A DNA stretch of 64,000 nt, from contig NZ_SISB01000007.1 in assembly GCF_004310295.1 (NCBI RefSeq), positions 105,204 through 169,203 of the forward strand, in the 5' to 3' direction. This stretch comes from Pseudomonas sp. BGI-2 (GTDB taxonomy: Bacteria; Pseudomonadota; Gammaproteobacteria; Pseudomonadales; Pseudomonadaceae). Of the stretch, positions 46,030 through 58,598 are shown piece after piece. The notes beneath the pieces were generated by a model, which made no database searches, was not told where the DNA came from, and worked only from the letters and a program-made list of their open reading frames with translations. A program made the translations under genes and the position numbers. The stretch's first letter is position 1; each line of letters opens with the position of its first letter.

Positions 46030-48882
46030 ATGACTCAAGTAAACCTGACAACCGCCAACGAATTCATCGCCCGCCACATCGGCCCGCGTTCCGGCGACGA
46101 GCAAGCCATGCTCAACAGCCTCGGTTTTGATTCGCTGGAAGCCCTGAGCGCCAGCGTCATTCCCGACAGCATCAAAGGCACCAGCGTCCTCGGCCTCGAA
46201 GACGGCCTGAGCGAAGCTGATGCCCTGGCGTTGATCAAATCCATCGCCGGCAAAAACCAGCTATTCAAGACTTACATCGGCCAGGGCTACTACGGCACGC
46301 ACACGCCGTCGCCGATCCTGCGCAACTTGCTGGAAAACCCGGCCTGGTACACCGCCTACACCCCGTACCAGCCAGAAATTTCCCAGGGCCGCCTCGAAGC
46401 GCTGCTGAACTTCCAGACCCTGATCAGCGACCTGACCGGCCTGCCGATCGCCAACGCCTCGCTGCTGGATGAAGCCACCGCCGCCGCCGAAGCCATGACC
46501 TTCTGCAAACGCCTGAGCAAGAACAAGGGCAGCCACGCGTTTTTCGCCTCCAGCCATTGCCACCCGCAAACCCTCGACGTGCTGCGCACCCGTGCCGAGC
46601 CGTTGGGCATCGACGTAGTCGTTGGCGACGAGCGTGAACTGACTGACGTGACGCCATTTTTCGGCGCCCTGCTGCAATACCCGGCGAGCAACGGTGACGT
46701 CTTCGATTACCGCGAACTGACCGAGCGCTTCCACGCCGCCAACGCACTGGTTGCGGTCGCCGCCGACCTGCTGGCCCTGACCGTGCTGACCCCGCCGGGC
46801 GAGTTCGGTGCTGACGTCGCTATCGGCAGTGCGCAACGCTTCGGCGTGCCGCTGGGCTTTGGTGGCCCGCACGCCGCGTATTTCTCCACCAAGGATGCGT
46901 TCAAGCGCGACATGCCGGGCCGTCTGGTCGGTGTTTCCGTGGACCGTTTCGGCAAGCCGGCGCTGCGCCTGGCGATGCAAACCCGCGAGCAACATATCCG
47001 CCGTGAGAAAGCCACCAGCAACATCTGCACCGCGCAAGTGCTGCTGGCCAACATCGCCAGCATGTACGCCGTGTACCACGGCCCGAAAGGCCTGACGCAG
47101 ATCGCCAACCGCGTGCATCACCTGACCGCCATTCTGGCCCAAGGCCTGAAAGCAATCGGTCTGAACGTAGAGCAAGAAAGCTTCTTCGACACCCTGACGA
47201 TCAAGACCGGAGCTAACACCGCCAAGCTGCACGACAACGCTCACGCCCAGCAGATCAACCTGCGCGTCGTTGATGGCGAACGTCTGGGTCTGTCCCTCGA
47301 CGAAACCACGTCGCAAGCTGACGTGGAAAACCTGTGGACGCTGTTGGCCGACGGCAAAGCGCTGCCGGACTTCGCCGCCCTCGCCGCCTCCGTGGTCAGT
47401 ACCCTCCCGGCCGCGCTGGTTCGCCAGTCGCCAATCCTCAGCCACCCGGTGTTCAACCGTTACCACTCGGAAACCGAGCTGATGCGCTACCTGCGCAAGC
47501 TCGCCGACAAGGACCTGGCGCTGGACCGCACCATGATCCCGCTGGGTTCGTGCACCATGAAACTCAACGCCGCCAGCGAAATGATCCCGGTGACCTGGGC
47601 TGAATTCGGTGCCCTGCACCCGTTCGCCCCGGCCGAGCAAAGTGCCGGTTATCAGCAACTGACCGATGAACTGGAAGCGATGCTCTGCGCCGCCACCGGT
47701 TACGACGCGATCTCGCTGCAACCGAACGCCGGTTCCCAAGGCGAATACGCTGGCCTGCTGGCCATCCGCGCCTATCACCAGAGCCGTGGCGAAGACCGTC
47801 GCGACATCTGCCTGATCCCCTCGTCCGCCCACGGCACCAATCCGGCCACCGCCAACATGGCCGGCATGCGCGTGGTCGTCACGGCTTGCGATGCCCGTGG
47901 CAACGTCGACATCGAAGACCTGCGCGCCAAGGCCATCGAGCACCGCGAACACCTCGCGGCATTGATGATCACCTATCCGTCGACCCACGGCGTGTTCGAA
48001 GAAGGCATCCGCGACATCTGCGGCATCATTCATGACAACGGCGGCCAGGTGTACATCGACGGCGCCAACATGAACGCGATGGTCGGCCTCTGCGCCCCGG
48101 GCAAATTCGGCGGCGACGTGAGCCACCTGAACCTGCACAAAACCTTCTGCATCCCCCACGGCGGTGGCGGCCCGGGCGTCGGCCCGATTGGCGTCAAGTC
48201 GCACCTGACGCCGTTCCTGCCGGGCCACGCCCAGATGGAACGCAAGGAAGGCGCGGTCTGCGCGGCACCGTTCGGCAGCGCAAGCATTTTGCCGATCACC
48301 TGGATGTACATTCGAATGATGGGTGGCGCGGGTCTGAAACGTGCTTCGCAACTGGCGATCCTCAATGCCAACTACATTTCCCGTCGCCTCGAAGAGCACT
48401 ATCCAGTGCTGTACACCGGCAGCAACGGCCTGGTGGCGCACGAATGCATCCTCGATTTGCGTCCGTTGAAAGACAGCAGCGGCATCAGCGTCGATGACGT
48501 CGCCAAGCGCCTGATCGACTTCGGCTTCCACGCCCCGACCATGTCGTTCCCGGTCGCTGGCACGCTGATGATCGAGCCGACCGAAAGCGAATCCAAGGAA
48601 GAACTGGACCGCTTCTGCGACGCCATGATCCGCATCCGCGAAGAAATCCGCGCGGTGGAAAACGGCACGCTGGACAAGGACGACAACCCACTGAAAAACG
48701 CTCCGCACACCGCTGCGGAAATCGTTGGCGAGTGGACGCATCCGTACAGCCGTGAACAAGCGGTTTACCCGGTCGCGTCTTTGATCGAAGGCAAGTACTG
48801 GCCACCGGTCGGTCGTGTCGACAACGTGTTTGGTGATCGCAACCTGGTTTGCGCTTGCCCATCGATCGAAAGCTACGCTTGA
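46030..48882 (+). CDS. gcvP: Glycine dehydrogenase (decarboxylating), P protein
   Basis: PLP enzyme of 950 residues that decarboxylates glycine and loads the H protein. PLP-binding Lys704 lies in [19 protein letters not shown]. The N-terminal half carries [19 protein letters not shown] and [17 protein letters not shown]. It is a single long chain, as in other proteobacteria. It starts 11 bases after gcvH. A long open frame on the opposite strand is a codon-bias artefact. Confidence 0.97.
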   Translation: MTQVNLTTANEFIARHIGPRSGDEQAMLNSLGFDSLEALSASVIPDSIKGTSVLGLEDGLSEADALALIKSIAGKNQLFKTYIGQGYYGTHTPSPILRNLLENPAWYTAYTPYQPEISQGRLEALLNFQTLISDLTGLPIANASLLDEATAAAEAMTFCKRLSKNKGSHAFFASSHCHPQTLDVLRTRAEPLGIDVVVGDERELTDVTPFFGALLQYPASNGDVFDYRELTERFHAANALVAVAADLLALTVLTPPGEFGADVAIGSAQRFGVPLGFGGPHAAYFSTKDAFKRDMPGRLVGVSVDRFGKPALRLAMQTREQHIRREKATSNICTAQVLLANIASMYAVYHGPKGLTQIANRVHHLTAILAQGLKAIGLNVEQESFFDTLTIKTGANTAKLHDNAHAQQINLRVVDGERLGLSLDETTSQADVENLWTLLADGKALPDFAALAASVVSTLPAALVRQSPILSHPVFNRYHSETELMRYLRKLADKDLALDRTMIPLGSCTMKLNAASEMIPVTWAEFGALHPFAPAEQSAGYQQLTDELEAMLCAATGYDAISLQPNAGSQGEYAGLLAIRAYHQSRGEDRRDICLIPSSAHGTNPATANMAGMRVVVTACDARGNVDIEDLRAKAIEHREHLAALMITYPSTHGVFEEGIRDICGIIHDNGGQVYIDGANMNAMVGLCAPGKFGGDVSHLNLHKTFCIPHGGGGPGVGPIGVKSHLTPFLPGHAQMERKEGAVCAAPFGSASILPITWMYIRMMGGAGLKRASQLAILNANYISRRLEEHYPVLYTGSNGLVAHECILDLRPLKDSSGISVDDVAKRLIDFGFHAPTMSFPVAGTLMIEPTESESKEELDRFCDAMIRIREEIRAVENGTLDKDDNPLKNAPHTAAEIVGEWTHPYSREQAVYPVASLIEGKYWPPVGRVDNVFGDRNLVCACPSIESYA

Positions 48883-48926
48883 TCTATAGGGGGCGGGTTA
48901 CTCGCCCCCATCAGGACACCATGACC

Positions 48927-48999
48927 TGTAGGAGCGAGGCTTGCCCGCGAAGCTTTTAGCGGCCGTGATGGCCTCTTCGCGGGCAAGCCTCGCTCCTAC
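48927..48999. repeat. REPIN inside the gcv operon, between gcvP and sdaA
   Basis: Exact inverted GTAGGAGCGAGGCTTGCCCGCGA arms with a short centre. In P. aeruginosa glyA2 occupies this place in the operon. Confidence 0.9.
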
Positions 49000-49041
49000 G
49001 GGTTCAGGGTGCGCCTCATAACAAGAAACCGGAGAACAACC

Positions 49042-50418
<1,377 letters not shown>

Positions 50419-50456
50419 TGCTCACGCGCATCCGCACACTTTTTCAGGAGCTGAAT

Positions 50457-51581
50457 ATGTCCACCGAACAATTGCTGAAAACCCCGTTGCACGCACTGCA
50501 CATCGAACTCGGCGCGCGCATGGTGCCGTTCGCCGGCTATGACATGCCGGTGCAATACCCGCTGGGCGTGATGAAAGAACACCAGCACACCCGTGATCAG
50601 GCCGGGCTGTTCGATGTCTCGCACATGGGCCAGATCCGTCTGACCGGCGCCAATGCCGCCAAGGCCTTGGAGACATTGGTGCCGGTGGACATCATCGACC
50701 TGCCGGTGGGCATGCAGCGCTATGCGATGTTCACCAACGAGACCGGCGGCATCCTCGACGACCTGATGGTTGCCAACCTAGGTAACGATGAGCTGTTCCT
50801 GGTGGTCAACGCCGCGTGCAAGGATCAAGACCTCGCGCACCTGCAAAAGCACATTGGCGACCAGTGCACGATCAAGCCGCTGTTCGAAGAACGCGCGCTG
50901 CTGGCCCTGCAAGGTCCGGCCGCAGTCACCGTGCTCGCGCGCCTGGCGCCCGAAGTGGCGAAGATGACCTTCATGCAGTTCACCCGCGTGAAACTGGTGG
51001 GTGTCGAGTGCTTTGTCAGCCGTTCGGGCTACACCGGTGAAGACGGTTTCGAAATTTCCGTACCGGCTGCCAACGCCGAAGCCCTGGCTCGCGCCCTGCT
51101 GGCCGAACCAGAAGTGGCGGCCATCGGCCTTGGCGCTCGCGATTCGCTGCGCCTCGAAGCCGGCCTGTGCCTTTACGGCCACGACATGAACACCGAGACC
51201 ACCCCGATCGAAGCCAGTCTGCTGTGGGCCATCTCCAAGCCACGTCGTGCCGATGGCGCACGGGCCGGCGGCTTCCCTGGCGCCGAGACTGTGTTCGCTC
51301 AACAACAAGCCGGCGTCAGCCGCAAGCGTGTGGGCCTGCTGCCTCAGGAACGCACACCGGTGCGTGAAGGCGCAGAAATCGTCAACGAAGCGGGCGACAT
51401 CATCGGTGCCGTGTGCAGCGGTGGTTTCGGCCCAACCCTCGGCGCTCCATTGGCCATGGGTTACCTCGACAGCGCTTATATCGCCATCGACACACCCGTA
51501 TGGGCGATTGTTCGTGGGAAAAAGGTGCCTTTGCTTGTAAGCAAAATGCCATTTGTTGCGCAACGCTACTATCGCGGTTGA
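50457..51581 (+). CDS. gcvT: Aminomethyltransferase (glycine cleavage T protein)
   Basis: Transfers the methylene group from the H protein to tetrahydrofolate, releasing ammonia. It has 374 residues, with [20 protein letters not shown] at the N-terminus, the folate-binding region [10 protein letters not shown], and [19 protein letters not shown] precedes the ATG at 50457. It is the last gene of the operon, 38 bases after sdaA. The lipoamide dehydrogenase partner is not in the window. Confidence 0.96.
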   Translation: MSTEQLLKTPLHALHIELGARMVPFAGYDMPVQYPLGVMKEHQHTRDQAGLFDVSHMGQIRLTGANAAKALETLVPVDIIDLPVGMQRYAMFTNETGGILDDLMVANLGNDELFLVVNAACKDQDLAHLQKHIGDQCTIKPLFEERALLALQGPAAVTVLARLAPEVAKMTFMQFTRVKLVGVECFVSRSGYTGEDGFEISVPAANAEALARALLAEPEVAAIGLGARDSLRLEAGLCLYGHDMNTETTPIEASLLWAISKPRRADGARAGGFPGAETVFAQQQAGVSRKRVGLLPQERTPVREGAEIVNEAGDIIGAVCSGGFGPTLGAPLAMGYLDSAYIAIDTPVWAIVRGKKVPLLVSKMPFVAQRYYRG

Positions 51582-51984
51582 TTGACTGTTTCTATAAGTA
51601 ACGCGGTTGCGTTAACAGTGCACTAATGTGTAACGCAACCGCCATAAAACAGTGCATGCCTTATCGGCAAGCTTCGATTATGAACGTTGCTTATAACGTT
51701 CGAAAACAATTGAACAACCCTATCGAATAAGCCAGCACTAGTGGACACACTACTGCCATAAACCTGAGCAAAACCGGGCCTCTCACGGGGCTTGTTTTTT
51801 CTCCTGTAGTTGGCGTAGAGTTTGTTCACTGTGTTTGCATGGGTCGCCTGGAATCGTGACCTGGGCAGTAGCCTACAAGTTAGCTACATCCCGTTCGACG
51901 TCTTCTTACTCTCCTGCAACCAGCCCCAGTACTCTTTCATGAGAAGGAGACTGTCATTAATTTTAGCGTCAAAGGAAATAAGAA
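51582..51984. other. Gap between gcvT and the cold-shock gene
   Basis: 403 bases with no gene that I accept. It starts with a 12-base-stem hairpin (51603-51642) and otherwise holds the promoter and long 5' leader expected for a cold-shock gene. GAAGGAGA (51942-51949) and AAGGAAA (51973-51979) are possible ribosome-binding sequences; the second is correctly spaced for the csp start. Confidence 0.6.
51603..51642. other. Strong hairpin downstream of gcvT
   Basis: GCGGTTGCGTTA and its exact complement enclose a 16-base loop, 22 bases past gcvT. There is no T-run after it, so it is not a standard terminator. It may protect the 3' end or belong to a repeat. AACAGTGCA occurs in the loop and again just after the stem. 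Confidence 0.6.
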
Positions 51985-52197
51985 ATGGCTGATCGTCAGA
52001 GCGGTACCGTCAAGTGGTTTAACGACGAGAAAGGTTTTGGTTTTATCACTCCAGAAAGCGGTCCGGATCTGTTCGTGCATTTCCGCGCTATTCAGGGCAA
52101 CGGCTTCAAGAGCCTGAAAGAAGGCCAAAAAGTGACGTTCGTCGCTGTGCAAGGCCAGAAAGGCATGCAGGCTGACGAAGTACAAGCAGAAGCCTAA
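51985..52197 (+). CDS. Cold-shock domain protein
   Basis: Single-stranded nucleic acid binding protein of 70 residues with RNP1 KGFGFIT and RNP2 LFVHF in a five-stranded OB fold. It is very likely an RNA chaperone of the CspA family. A long untranslated leader and a strong terminator bracket it, so it is a single-gene transcript. Which csp paralogue it is cannot be told from this sequence. Confidence 0.94.
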   Translation: MADRQSGTVKWFNDEKGFGFITPESGPDLFVHFRAIQGNGFKSLKEGQKVTFVAVQGQKGMQADEVQAEA

Positions 52198-52209
52198 TCT
52201 TCTGTAACG

Positions 52210-52244
52210 AAAAAGCCCCTGATGCTGACATCAGGGGCTTTTTT
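52210..52244 (+). terminator. Terminator of the cold-shock gene
   Basis: The stem AGCCCCTGATG/CATCAGGGGCT with a 4-base loop is followed by six T, 13 bases after the stop codon. Confidence 0.92.
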
Positions 52245-52292
52245 GTGCGCGTAAATCCGTAAAATGGCTTCTTTTTCCGCCCAGAGGCTGCC

Positions 52293-52781
52293 ATGTCGAA
52301 ACACCTGCTCAAACCCGAGGGCGAATTCCCCGCCGCCACCCTGGGTCGTCGTCTGGCAGCGATGTTCTATGACTTTCTGTTGTGTATTGCTCTGTTGATC
52401 GTCACCAGCGGCCTCTACAAGATGATCCAGATGGCGATCATCGGCGAAGACAAAATGCGCACGTTGACCGAAGCCGGTGCGCTGGATGGAGATCCGCTGC
52501 TGTCGACTGTGCTGCTGTTTGTGCTGTTCGGTTTCTTTGCCAAGTTCTGGACCTGGTCCGGTCAGACCCTGGGCATGCAGGTGTGGTGCATTCGCGTGCA
52601 GAACGCTGATGGCTCGTCGATCAGCTTGTGGCAAGCGTTGCTGCGCTTTGTGGTGTCAATCGCGTCGCTGTTGTGCGTTGGGCTTGGGTTCATCTGGTCG
52701 CTGTTCGATAAACAGAAACGCAGCTGGCATGACATCTACTCCGATACCCAGCTGGTACGGATTCCGAAGAAAACCAAATAA
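52293..52781 (+). CDS. RDD-family membrane protein
   Basis: Protein of 162 residues. LGRRLAAMFYDFLLCIALL carries the Arg and Asp of the RDD motif in the first helix; two further helices follow, then SWHDIYSDTQLVRI, a typical RDD C-terminus. Some RDD proteins have been linked to ion or solute transport, but no function can be assigned here. Confidence 0.88.
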   Translation: MSKHLLKPEGEFPAATLGRRLAAMFYDFLLCIALLIVTSGLYKMIQMAIIGEDKMRTLTEAGALDGDPLLSTVLLFVLFGFFAKFWTWSGQTLGMQVWCIRVQNADGSSISLWQALLRFVVSIASLLCVGLGFIWSLFDKQKRSWHDIYSDTQLVRIPKKTK

Positions 52782-52801
52782 TCCAGCCATACACAAATCA
52801 A

Positions 52802-52891
52802 TGTGGGAGCGGGCTTGCTCGCGAAAGCGGTGTGTCAGACAACATCAATGTCGACTGATACACCCTCTTCGCGAGCAAGCCCGCTCCCACA
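52802..52891. repeat. REPIN, GTGGGAGCGGGCTTGCTC type
   Basis: Perfect inverted REP arms between the convergent RDD and nadA genes. Confidence 0.9.
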
Positions 52892-52916
52892 GGTTTTGCG
52901 ACTTAACGGGTAGATT

Positions 52917-53975
52917 TCAGGCGTTGCCGACTAACTTCATCCGCGCCGCCTGGGTGAAATCGAGCATCCGCTTCAACGGCCGAATAGCCTGCGGAATCAA
53001 CGCCGGATCCACAAAGATCTCGTTCGTCCCTTCCTTCAAGCACTTCAGCGTGCGCTCAAGGGTGTTCATCGCCATCCACGGGCAATGTGCGCAACTGCGG
53101 CACGCTGCGCCGTTGCCGGCCGTTGGGGCTTCGATGAAGACCTTGTCCGGGCACAGCTGCTGCATCTTGTAGAAGATGCCGCGATCGGTGGCCACGATCA
53201 GGGTCTTGTTTGGCAGGCTCTGTGCTGCCGCAATCAACTGACTGGTGGAACCGACGGCATCCGCCAGTTCGATTACCGAGGTCGGCGACTCCGGGTGCAC
53301 CAGAATTGCTGCATCCGGGTACAGCGCCTTCATGTCTTCGAGCTGCTTGGACTTGAACTCCTCGTGAACGATGCAGGCACCGTCCCACAGCAGCATGTCC
53401 GCGCCGGTTTGGCGCTGGATGTAGGTGCCCAGGTGCTTGTCCGGGCCCCAGATGATGGTTTCGCCGTTATCCATCAGGCTTTCGACGATCTCCAGCGCGC
53501 AGCTGGACGTCACTACCCAATCCGCACGGGCTTTGACCGCCGCCGAGGTGTTGGCATACACCACCACCGTACGCTCCGGATGTTGATCGCAGAACGCCGA
53601 GAACTCATCCACCGGGCAACCCAGGTCCAGCGAGCAAGTCGCTTCCAGAGTCGGCATCAGAATGCGTTTTTCAGGATTGAGGATTTTGGCGGTTTCGCCC
53701 ATGAACTTCACACCGGCGACCAGCACGGTCTTGGCCGGGTGAGCACTGCCGAAGCGCGCCATCTCCAGCGAGTCGGAGACGCAACCACCGGTTTCTTCGG
53801 CCAGGGCCTGAATCACCGGATCGCAATAGAAGTGAGCAACCAGCACCGCGTCCTGAGCCTTGAGCTCGGCAGCGATGGCGGCACGGTAAAAAGCTTCCTC
53901 CTCGACGGTCAGCGGCTTGGGCTGCTTGGCATCGAGGTGGGCTTGAACCAGAAGGCGTTCGGAAATCTGCGTCAT
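52917..53975 (-). CDS. nadA: Quinolinate synthase A
   Basis: [4Fe-4S] enzyme that condenses iminoaspartate with dihydroxyacetone phosphate to quinolinate in NAD synthesis. It has 352 residues. [24 protein letters not shown] and [11 protein letters not shown] are family blocks, and Cys in [21 protein letters not shown] and [14 protein letters not shown] provide the cluster ligands. It is a single gene. The 200 bases upstream hold no other gene that I can identify. Confidence 0.95.
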   Translation of the reverse strand: MTQISERLLVQAHLDAKQPKPLTVEEEAFYRAAIAAELKAQDAVLVAHFYCDPVIQALAEETGGCVSDSLEMARFGSAHPAKTVLVAGVKFMGETAKILNPEKRILMPTLEATCSLDLGCPVDEFSAFCDQHPERTVVVYANTSAAVKARADWVVTSSCALEIVESLMDNGETIIWGPDKHLGTYIQRQTGADMLLWDGACIVHEEFKSKQLEDMKALYPDAAILVHPESPTSVIELADAVGSTSQLIAAAQSLPNKTLIVATDRGIFYKMQQLCPDKVFIEAPTAGNGAACRSCAHCPWMAMNTLERTLKCLKEGTNEIFVDPALIPQAIRPLKRMLDFTQAARMKLVGNA

Positions 53976-54184
53976 GTTCGCAAGACCTGCAGGCGCTTTC
54001 GCGCGAAAGTCGAGTATACACCCGGCTCCGGACCCTACAGGGTACCGCCGGGAAAGTGAGTATCATCAGGCACGGACAGCGTTGAAGATGCGCAAGGCTA
54101 CAGAATATCCGAGGGATGCAAAAGATGATTCTGACCTGCGTCACGCGGTGCAGCCCCGCGTTGAGCCGAACTCAAATCGTGGGC

Positions 54185-54226
54185 AAAAAAAAATCCGGAA
54201 ATCCTCACTTGCGTGGGCCTTCCAGA
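54185..54226 (-). terminator. Terminator of tRNA-Lys
   Basis: On the minus strand, TCTGGAA pairs with TTTCCGGA around an inner stem (CCCAC...GTGAGG), followed by nine T. It is about 20 bases beyond the tRNA 3' end. Confidence 0.85.
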
Positions 54227-54247
54227 CTTTTAAAACTGCTACAAAAA

Positions 54248-54323
54248 TGGTGGGTCGTGTGGGATTCGAACCTACGACCAATTGGTTAAAAGCCAACTGC
54301 TCTACCAACTGAGCTAACGACCC
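54248..54323 (-). tRNA. tRNA-Lys (anticodon TTT)
   Basis: A 76-base tRNA with encoded CCA. The acceptor stem is GGGTCGT/ACGACCC, the D-arm AGCTCAGTTGGTAGAGC, the anticodon loop CTTTTAA (anticodon TTT), and the T-arm GGTTCGAATCC. All four arms pair on the minus strand. Confidence 0.97.
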
Positions 54324-54386
54324 GCTGTGTGGTGGCGCGTATAATACTGATTTTTAAGGACTATTCAACACCTAATTTGAAATAAA

Positions 54387-55079
54387 TCAAAAATAAGGGG
54401 TTGGGTCGCTCACGCCGGCCGCTGCAAAGCCTTCTGCACGCAGTCGGCAGCTGTCGCATTTGCCGCATGCGTAGCCTTTATCGTCGGCCTGATAGCAAGA
54501 AACGGTCAGCCCATAATCGACCCCCAGCTTCACGCCGGCCTGGACGATCTGCGCCTTGCTGAGGTTCTGCAGTGGCGCCTGGATACGGAAGCCATTGCCC
54601 TCTACACCGGCCTTCGTCGCCAGATTGGCCATGCGCTCGAAGGACTCGATGAACTCAGGACGGCAGTCCGGGTATCCGGAATAATCCACCGCGTTAACGC
54701 CGATAAAGATGTCACGCGCGCCGAGCACTTCAGCCCAACCCAGCGCCAGGGACAGAAACACTGTGTTGCGTGCTGGCACGTAAGTCACCGGAATACCTTC
54801 GCCCGCCTCTTCCGGCACGTCGATGCTGGTGTCGGTCAGTGCCGAACCGCCGATACCGTTGAGGTTCAGGCCGATCACCTTGTGTTCCACCACACCCAAA
54901 TCCCGGGCGACACGTTCGGCTGCGTGCAGTTCGGCGTGAGAGCGCTGACCGTAATCGAAGCTCATGGTGTAGCAGCTGTAGCCTTCTGCGCGGGCCATGG
55001 CCACGACCGTCGCGGAGTCAAGCCCGCCGGACAGCAGGATGACCGCACGTTTTTCAGCAGTGTTCAGTTGTTCAGTCAT
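54387..55079 (-). CDS. queC: 7-cyano-7-deazaguanine (preQ0) synthase
   Basis: ATP-dependent enzyme that turns 7-carboxy-7-deazaguanine into preQ0 for queuosine. It has 230 residues, with the PP-loop [11 protein letters not shown] near the N-terminus, [13 protein letters not shown], and zinc Cys in [21 protein letters not shown] start it at 55079, one base after the queE stop; an earlier ATG lies inside queE. Confidence 0.96.
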   Translation of the reverse strand: MTEQLNTAEKRAVILLSGGLDSATVVAMARAEGYSCYTMSFDYGQRSHAELHAAERVARDLGVVEHKVIGLNLNGIGGSALTDTSIDVPEEAGEGIPVTYVPARNTVFLSLALGWAEVLGARDIFIGVNAVDYSGYPDCRPEFIESFERMANLATKAGVEGNGFRIQAPLQNLSKAQIVQAGVKLGVDYGLTVSCYQADDKGYACGKCDSCRLRAEGFAAAGVSDPTPYF

Positions 55080-55080
55080 C

Positions 55081-55728
55081 TCAGCGCCCCGGCTCGTCAT
55101 TCCAAAGATATTTATGCAACTGCAATTGCAGTCGCACTGGCAGGTTGTCCGCCACCACCCAGTCAGCCAGGTCTCGCGCGTTCAGGTCATGGTGACTTGG
55201 CGAGAACAGCACTTCGCCGGCACGCTTGTCGAGGCCGTACTGAATCAGCTTGGACACGGCCCAGTCGTAGTCTTCCCGCGAACAGATGACAAACTTAACC
55301 TGGTCGTTGGGCGTAAGCAGTTCGATGTTCTCGTAGCGGTTGCGATGTGCTTCTTTCGAACCCGGGGTTTTCAGGTCGACGACGCGACTGACCCGTGGAT
55401 CGACCGCCGAGATGTCGAGCGCGCCGCTGGTTTCCAGCGACACTTCGTAACCGGCGTCACACAACTGCTTGAGCAATGGGATGGCGTTGGGTTGTGCCAG
55501 CGGCTCGCCACCGGTAACACACACGTAACGCGGACGGAAACCGGCCACTTGCTCGAGGATATCGTCGAGCGGGCGAACGGTGCCGCCGGTGAACGCGTAG
55601 GCGCTGTCGCAATATTGGCAACGCAACGGGCAACCGGTCAGGCGCACAAAAACAGTGGGCAGCCCGGCAGTCCGCGTTTCACCCTGCAACGAGTAGAAAA
55701 CTTCGGTGATTCTCAATGTGTCTTGCAT
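55081..55728 (-). CDS. queE: 7-carboxy-7-deazaguanine synthase (radical SAM)
   Basis: Radical SAM enzyme of 215 residues in queuosine synthesis. The cluster motif [10 protein letters not shown] (CX3CX2C) follows [10 protein letters not shown], typical of Que[12 protein letters not shown] is the GGE motif for SAM. I chose the ATG at 55728 (MQDTLRITE), the conserved start. It is directly upstream of queC in the same operon. Confidence 0.95.
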   Translation of the reverse strand: MQDTLRITEVFYSLQGETRTAGLPTVFVRLTGCPLRCQYCDSAYAFTGGTVRPLDDILEQVAGFRPRYVCVTGGEPLAQPNAIPLLKQLCDAGYEVSLETSGALDISAVDPRVSRVVDLKTPGSKEAHRNRYENIELLTPNDQVKFVICSREDYDWAVSKLIQYGLDKRAGEVLFSPSHHDLNARDLADWVVADNLPVRLQLQLHKYLWNDEPGR

Positions 55729-55846
55729 AGTCGCCACGGGCATAACAGCTAAACAGGCTGTCCGCCTCCGTCAGGCACTTCAAGGAACCCCGCCACCGCG
55801 CAGATCCCAAAAAGCGTGTTTCATAAAAAGGGCGTGAATTCTAACG

Positions 55847-55874
55847 AAAAAACCCGCGACAGGCGCGGGTTTCT
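55847..55874 (-). terminator. Terminator of the tol-pal cluster
   Basis: AACCCGCG/CGCGGGTT stem with a 5-base loop; on the minus strand a T-run follows. It is 20 bases past the cpoB stop. Confidence 0.88.
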
Positions 55875-55894
55875 TCAAAACGAGTCAAGCAGCC

Positions 55895-56740
55895 TTACAT
55901 TTTCTGCAGATCACGCTGAGCCAGCTGAGCAGCGGAGGTACCCGGATATTGGGACACGACCTGTTGCAGAATGCCTTTGACCTTGTCGGTGTGACCGAGG
56001 CGGCGCTCTACGTCAGCCAGCTTGTACAGCGAATCAGGCACTTTGGGATGCTTGGGGTACAGCTGCGAAACCTTGGCAAAAGCCTGACCCGCACCTTGCA
56101 GATCGCCTTTGGCCAGATTCACTTCGCCCAACCAGTACTGGGCATTGCCCGCGTATTGGCTGTTCGGGTACTTGCGCAGGAATGCGGCAAAAGCCTGGCT
56201 GGCCTTGTCGAAATCCTTGGCTTTGATCAGGTCGAAGGCTGCATCGTAATACAGTTTTTCCTTCGCTGGATCAGCCGGCTCGCCACCCGCGGCAGGTGCT
56301 TGAGCGACTGCCGTTCCTGCTGCCGCTCCTGCGCCTGCTGCTGCACCGGGGGCATTCAAACTGCCACCGGTGGAAGAATTTTCAGGAGTCGCGGCTGGTG
56401 CAACGCCGGTTCCTATGCGCCGATCAAGATCCTGATATCGCTCCAGGTTCTCTTGCTTCATGCGCGCTACATCATTTTGCAGAACTTCGATGATGCCTTG
56501 TTGGCGCGAGATCTGCTCCTGCATGGATTGCAGTTGGTTGAACAGCTCGCCCTGTGCCGAGACAGGGGCCGAAACCCCTCCCCCGGCATAGGCGCCGTTC
56601 GTACCGTAACCCGCAGGCGGATAACTAGTCCCGCTATTGTTATAGCCGGAGTCGTTATCGACCACAGGAACCGCAGCCCACACCGCAAGCGGTGCGAGGC
56701 TGAGAGCCAAAACAGTTACAGCACGACGGCACGTTCGCAT
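55895..56740 (-). CDS. cpoB: CpoB/YbgF, Tol-Pal associated periplasmic protein
   Basis: Periplasmic protein of 281 residues that coordinates outer-membrane constriction with peptidoglycan synthesis. Signal peptide at about 1-23 (ending VWA). An N-terminal coiled coil (about 65-105, LFNQLQSMQEQISRQQGI) gives trimers; a Gly/Ala/Pro-rich linker follows; TPR repeats start near 160 (KLYYDAAFDLIKAKDFDKAS). It lies 6 bases after pal. Confidence 0.94.
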   Translation of the reverse strand: MRTCRRAVTVLALSLAPLAVWAAVPVVDNDSGYNNSGTSYPPAGYGTNGAYAGGGVSAPVSAQGELFNQLQSMQEQISRQQGIIEVLQNDVARMKQENLERYQDLDRRIGTGVAPAATPENSSTGGSLNAPGAAAGAGAAAGTAVAQAPAAGGEPADPAKEKLYYDAAFDLIKAKDFDKASQAFAAFLRKYPNSQYAGNAQYWLGEVNLAKGDLQGAGQAFAKVSQLYPKHPKVPDSLYKLADVERRLGHTDKVKGILQQVVSQYPGTSAAQLAQRDLQKM

Positions 56741-56746
56741 GACGAA

Positions 56747-57244
56747 TTACTTACGCAGTTCGACGCGACGGTTTTGAGCCCAGGACTGCTCGTCGTTGCC
56801 GGTAGCAACTGCACGCTCTTCGCCGTAGGAAACCAGTTCCAGCTGAGCTGGGGAAACACCTTGCAGTACCAGGTAACGCTGAACGGCTTTCGCACGACGC
56901 TCGCCCAGTGCCATGTTGTACTCACGAGTACCACGTTCGTCGGTGTTGCCTTCCAGAACAACGCGAGCGCCGTTTGCTTTCAGGTCTTTGGCGTGAATGT
57001 CCAGGGAGCGCATGGCTTCTGGCTTCAGGTCCGAGCTGTCGTATTCGAAGTAGAAGGTGGTGATTGCGCGCAGAGCAGCTTCTTCGCTCAGGGAGCCGTC
57101 AACAGCACCAGTGTTAGCGCCGTAACCAGCGTTTGGATCAACAGCGCCTTCACCGGCGTTGTCGCCGCCTTTGGACGAGCAACCTACAGCTACAGCCATG
57201 GCCAGAGCCAGCGCAGCAAATTTACCAAACTTCAGCATTTCCAT
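56747..57244 (-). CDS. pal: Peptidoglycan-associated lipoprotein Pal (OprL)
   Basis: Outer-membrane lipoprotein of 165 residues that binds peptidoglycan through an OmpA-like domain. Lipobox AVGC with the lipidated Cys near residue 22; OmpA domain at about 60-165 with [21 protein letters not shown]. The residue before TDERG is Asn (EGNTDERG), where many Pal proteins have His. AGGAG precedes the ATG. Confidence 0.97.
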   Translation of the reverse strand: MEMLKFGKFAALALAMAVAVGCSSKGGDNAGEGAVDPNAGYGANTGAVDGSLSEEAALRAITTFYFEYDSSDLKPEAMRSLDIHAKDLKANGARVVLEGNTDERGTREYNMALGERRAKAVQRYLVLQGVSPAQLELVSYGEERAVATGNDEQSWAQNRRVELRK

Positions 57245-57296
57245 CGTGAAACTCCTAATGAACCCCAGTGTGTTAAGTACAACGTGTAGCGCCGCG

Positions 57297-58598
57297 TCAG
57301 TTCAGGTAAGGGGACCAGGAAGGTTCTCTGACTTCGCCTTGTGCGGTAGGAAGCGGGAGCCTTACGCGTCCATTAATGGACACGAGCATCAAGACTCCCC
57401 GGCCCTGCTGGCGGGTGGCGTAGATTACCATGGTGCCGTTGGGCGCAACAGTAGGTGACTCGTCCAGAGTGCTATCAGTGAGGATCTTTACACTACCTCG
57501 CTGCAAATCCTGGGCCGCCACCTTGAAATTAGTGAAGCCATCCTGGCGGTGGATCATCACCAGGGTCTTTTCATCAGCCGAAAGTTTAGGGTTGGCGTTG
57601 TAGTTACCAATGAAGGTCACACGCTCCGCACCGCCACCACCGACGCTGGTTTTGTAGATCTGTGGCTTGCCGCCACGGTCGGAGGTGAAGTAGATGGTCG
57701 AACCATCCTTACCCCAGAACGGTTCGGTGTTGATGCCAGGACCATTGGTGACGCGAGTGATCTGACGCGACCCCAGGTTCATCACATAGATGTCCGGGTT
57801 ACCGTCTTTCGACAGTACGAATGCCAGGCGATTGCCATCCGGCGACCAGGCTGGCGCGCCATTCAGGCCTTCGAAGTTGGTGATCTGCTCACGGCGACCG
57901 GTGTCGATGTTCTGCATGAAAATACGCGGACGCTTCTGCTCGAACGAGACGTAAGCGATGCGCTTGCCATCCGGTGCGAAACGCGGCGACAGGATCGGCT
58001 CGCGCGATTGCAGCAGGGTCACGGCACGGGCACCGTCATAGTCCGAACGTTGCAGCGTGTAGCGAGTGTTCTTCTCGGAAAAACGCTCGGCCGTCACGTA
58101 CAACAGACGAGTCGAGAACGCACCTTTGATACCGGTAAGTTTTTCGAACGACTGGTCGGCGATGTAGTGCGACATGTCGCGCAGTTGATCGACGCTGCCC
58201 GACACGCTGCCGGTCAGCACTTGCTGCTCGGTGGCGACGTTGAACAGAGCGTATTGAACCTGCAGGCGACCGCCCGCTGGAACGATGCTGCCGACCATAA
58301 TGTACTGAGCGTTGATAGCCTTCCAGTCGCGGAAAATGATTTCGCTGGCCTGGCTCGGCTGGCTGATCATGTTCTGCTTTGCAATCGGCGCGTAGTAACC
58401 CGAGTTGCGCAGGTCGTTGCCGATGATCTCGGCCATGTCGTCCGGCAGCACGGTGCCACCCTGGAAACCGAATGGCACTACGGCAATTGGAGTTGCCTGG
58501 GAGCTACCACTGCTGACCAGGATATTTTTTTCATCTGCGGTGGCCAGTCCTGCAAAGCAGAACATGACAACAAGCAGTCCTCGAAGAAGGTTTCTCAC
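57297..58598 (-). CDS. tolB: Tol-Pal system periplasmic protein TolB
   Basis: Periplasmic beta-propeller protein of 433 residues that links TolA and Pal. A signal peptide covers about 1-21. The N-terminal domain is at about 25-165, followed by repeated blocks like [17 protein letters not shown] and [16 protein letters not shown]. The start is GTG at 58598, overlapping the tolA stop as GTGA. Confidence 0.96.
   Translation of the reverse strand: MRNLLRGLLVVMFCFAGLATADEKNILVSSGSSQATPIAVVPFGFQGGTVLPDDMAEIIGNDLRNSGYYAPIAKQNMISQPSQASEIIFRDWKAINAQYIMVGSIVPAGGRLQVQYALFNVATEQQVLTGSVSGSVDQLRDMSHYIADQSFEKLTGIKGAFSTRLLYVTAERFSEKNTRYTLQRSDYDGARAVTLLQSREPILSPRFAPDGKRIAYVSFEQKRPRIFMQNIDTGRREQITNFEGLNGAPAWSPDGNRLAFVLSKDGNPDIYVMNLGSRQITRVTNGPGINTEPFWGKDGSTIYFTSDRGGKPQIYKTSVGGGGAERVTFIGNYNANPKLSADEKTLVMIHRQDGFTNFKVAAQDLQRGSVKILTDSTLDESPTVAPNGTMVIYATRQQGRGVLMLVSINGRVRLPLPTAQGEVREPSWSPYLN

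Noticed and set aside
46261..48759. Open frame of 832 codons antisense to gcvP
   Set aside because: It mirrors the gcvP codons, has no recognisable domain, and the gcvP product is certain.
51585..51985. Riboswitch or small RNA gene upstream of the cold-shock gene
   Set aside because: No known riboswitch core (for example glycine or cobalamin) could be recognised. The leader is consistent with ordinary cold-shock mRNA structure.
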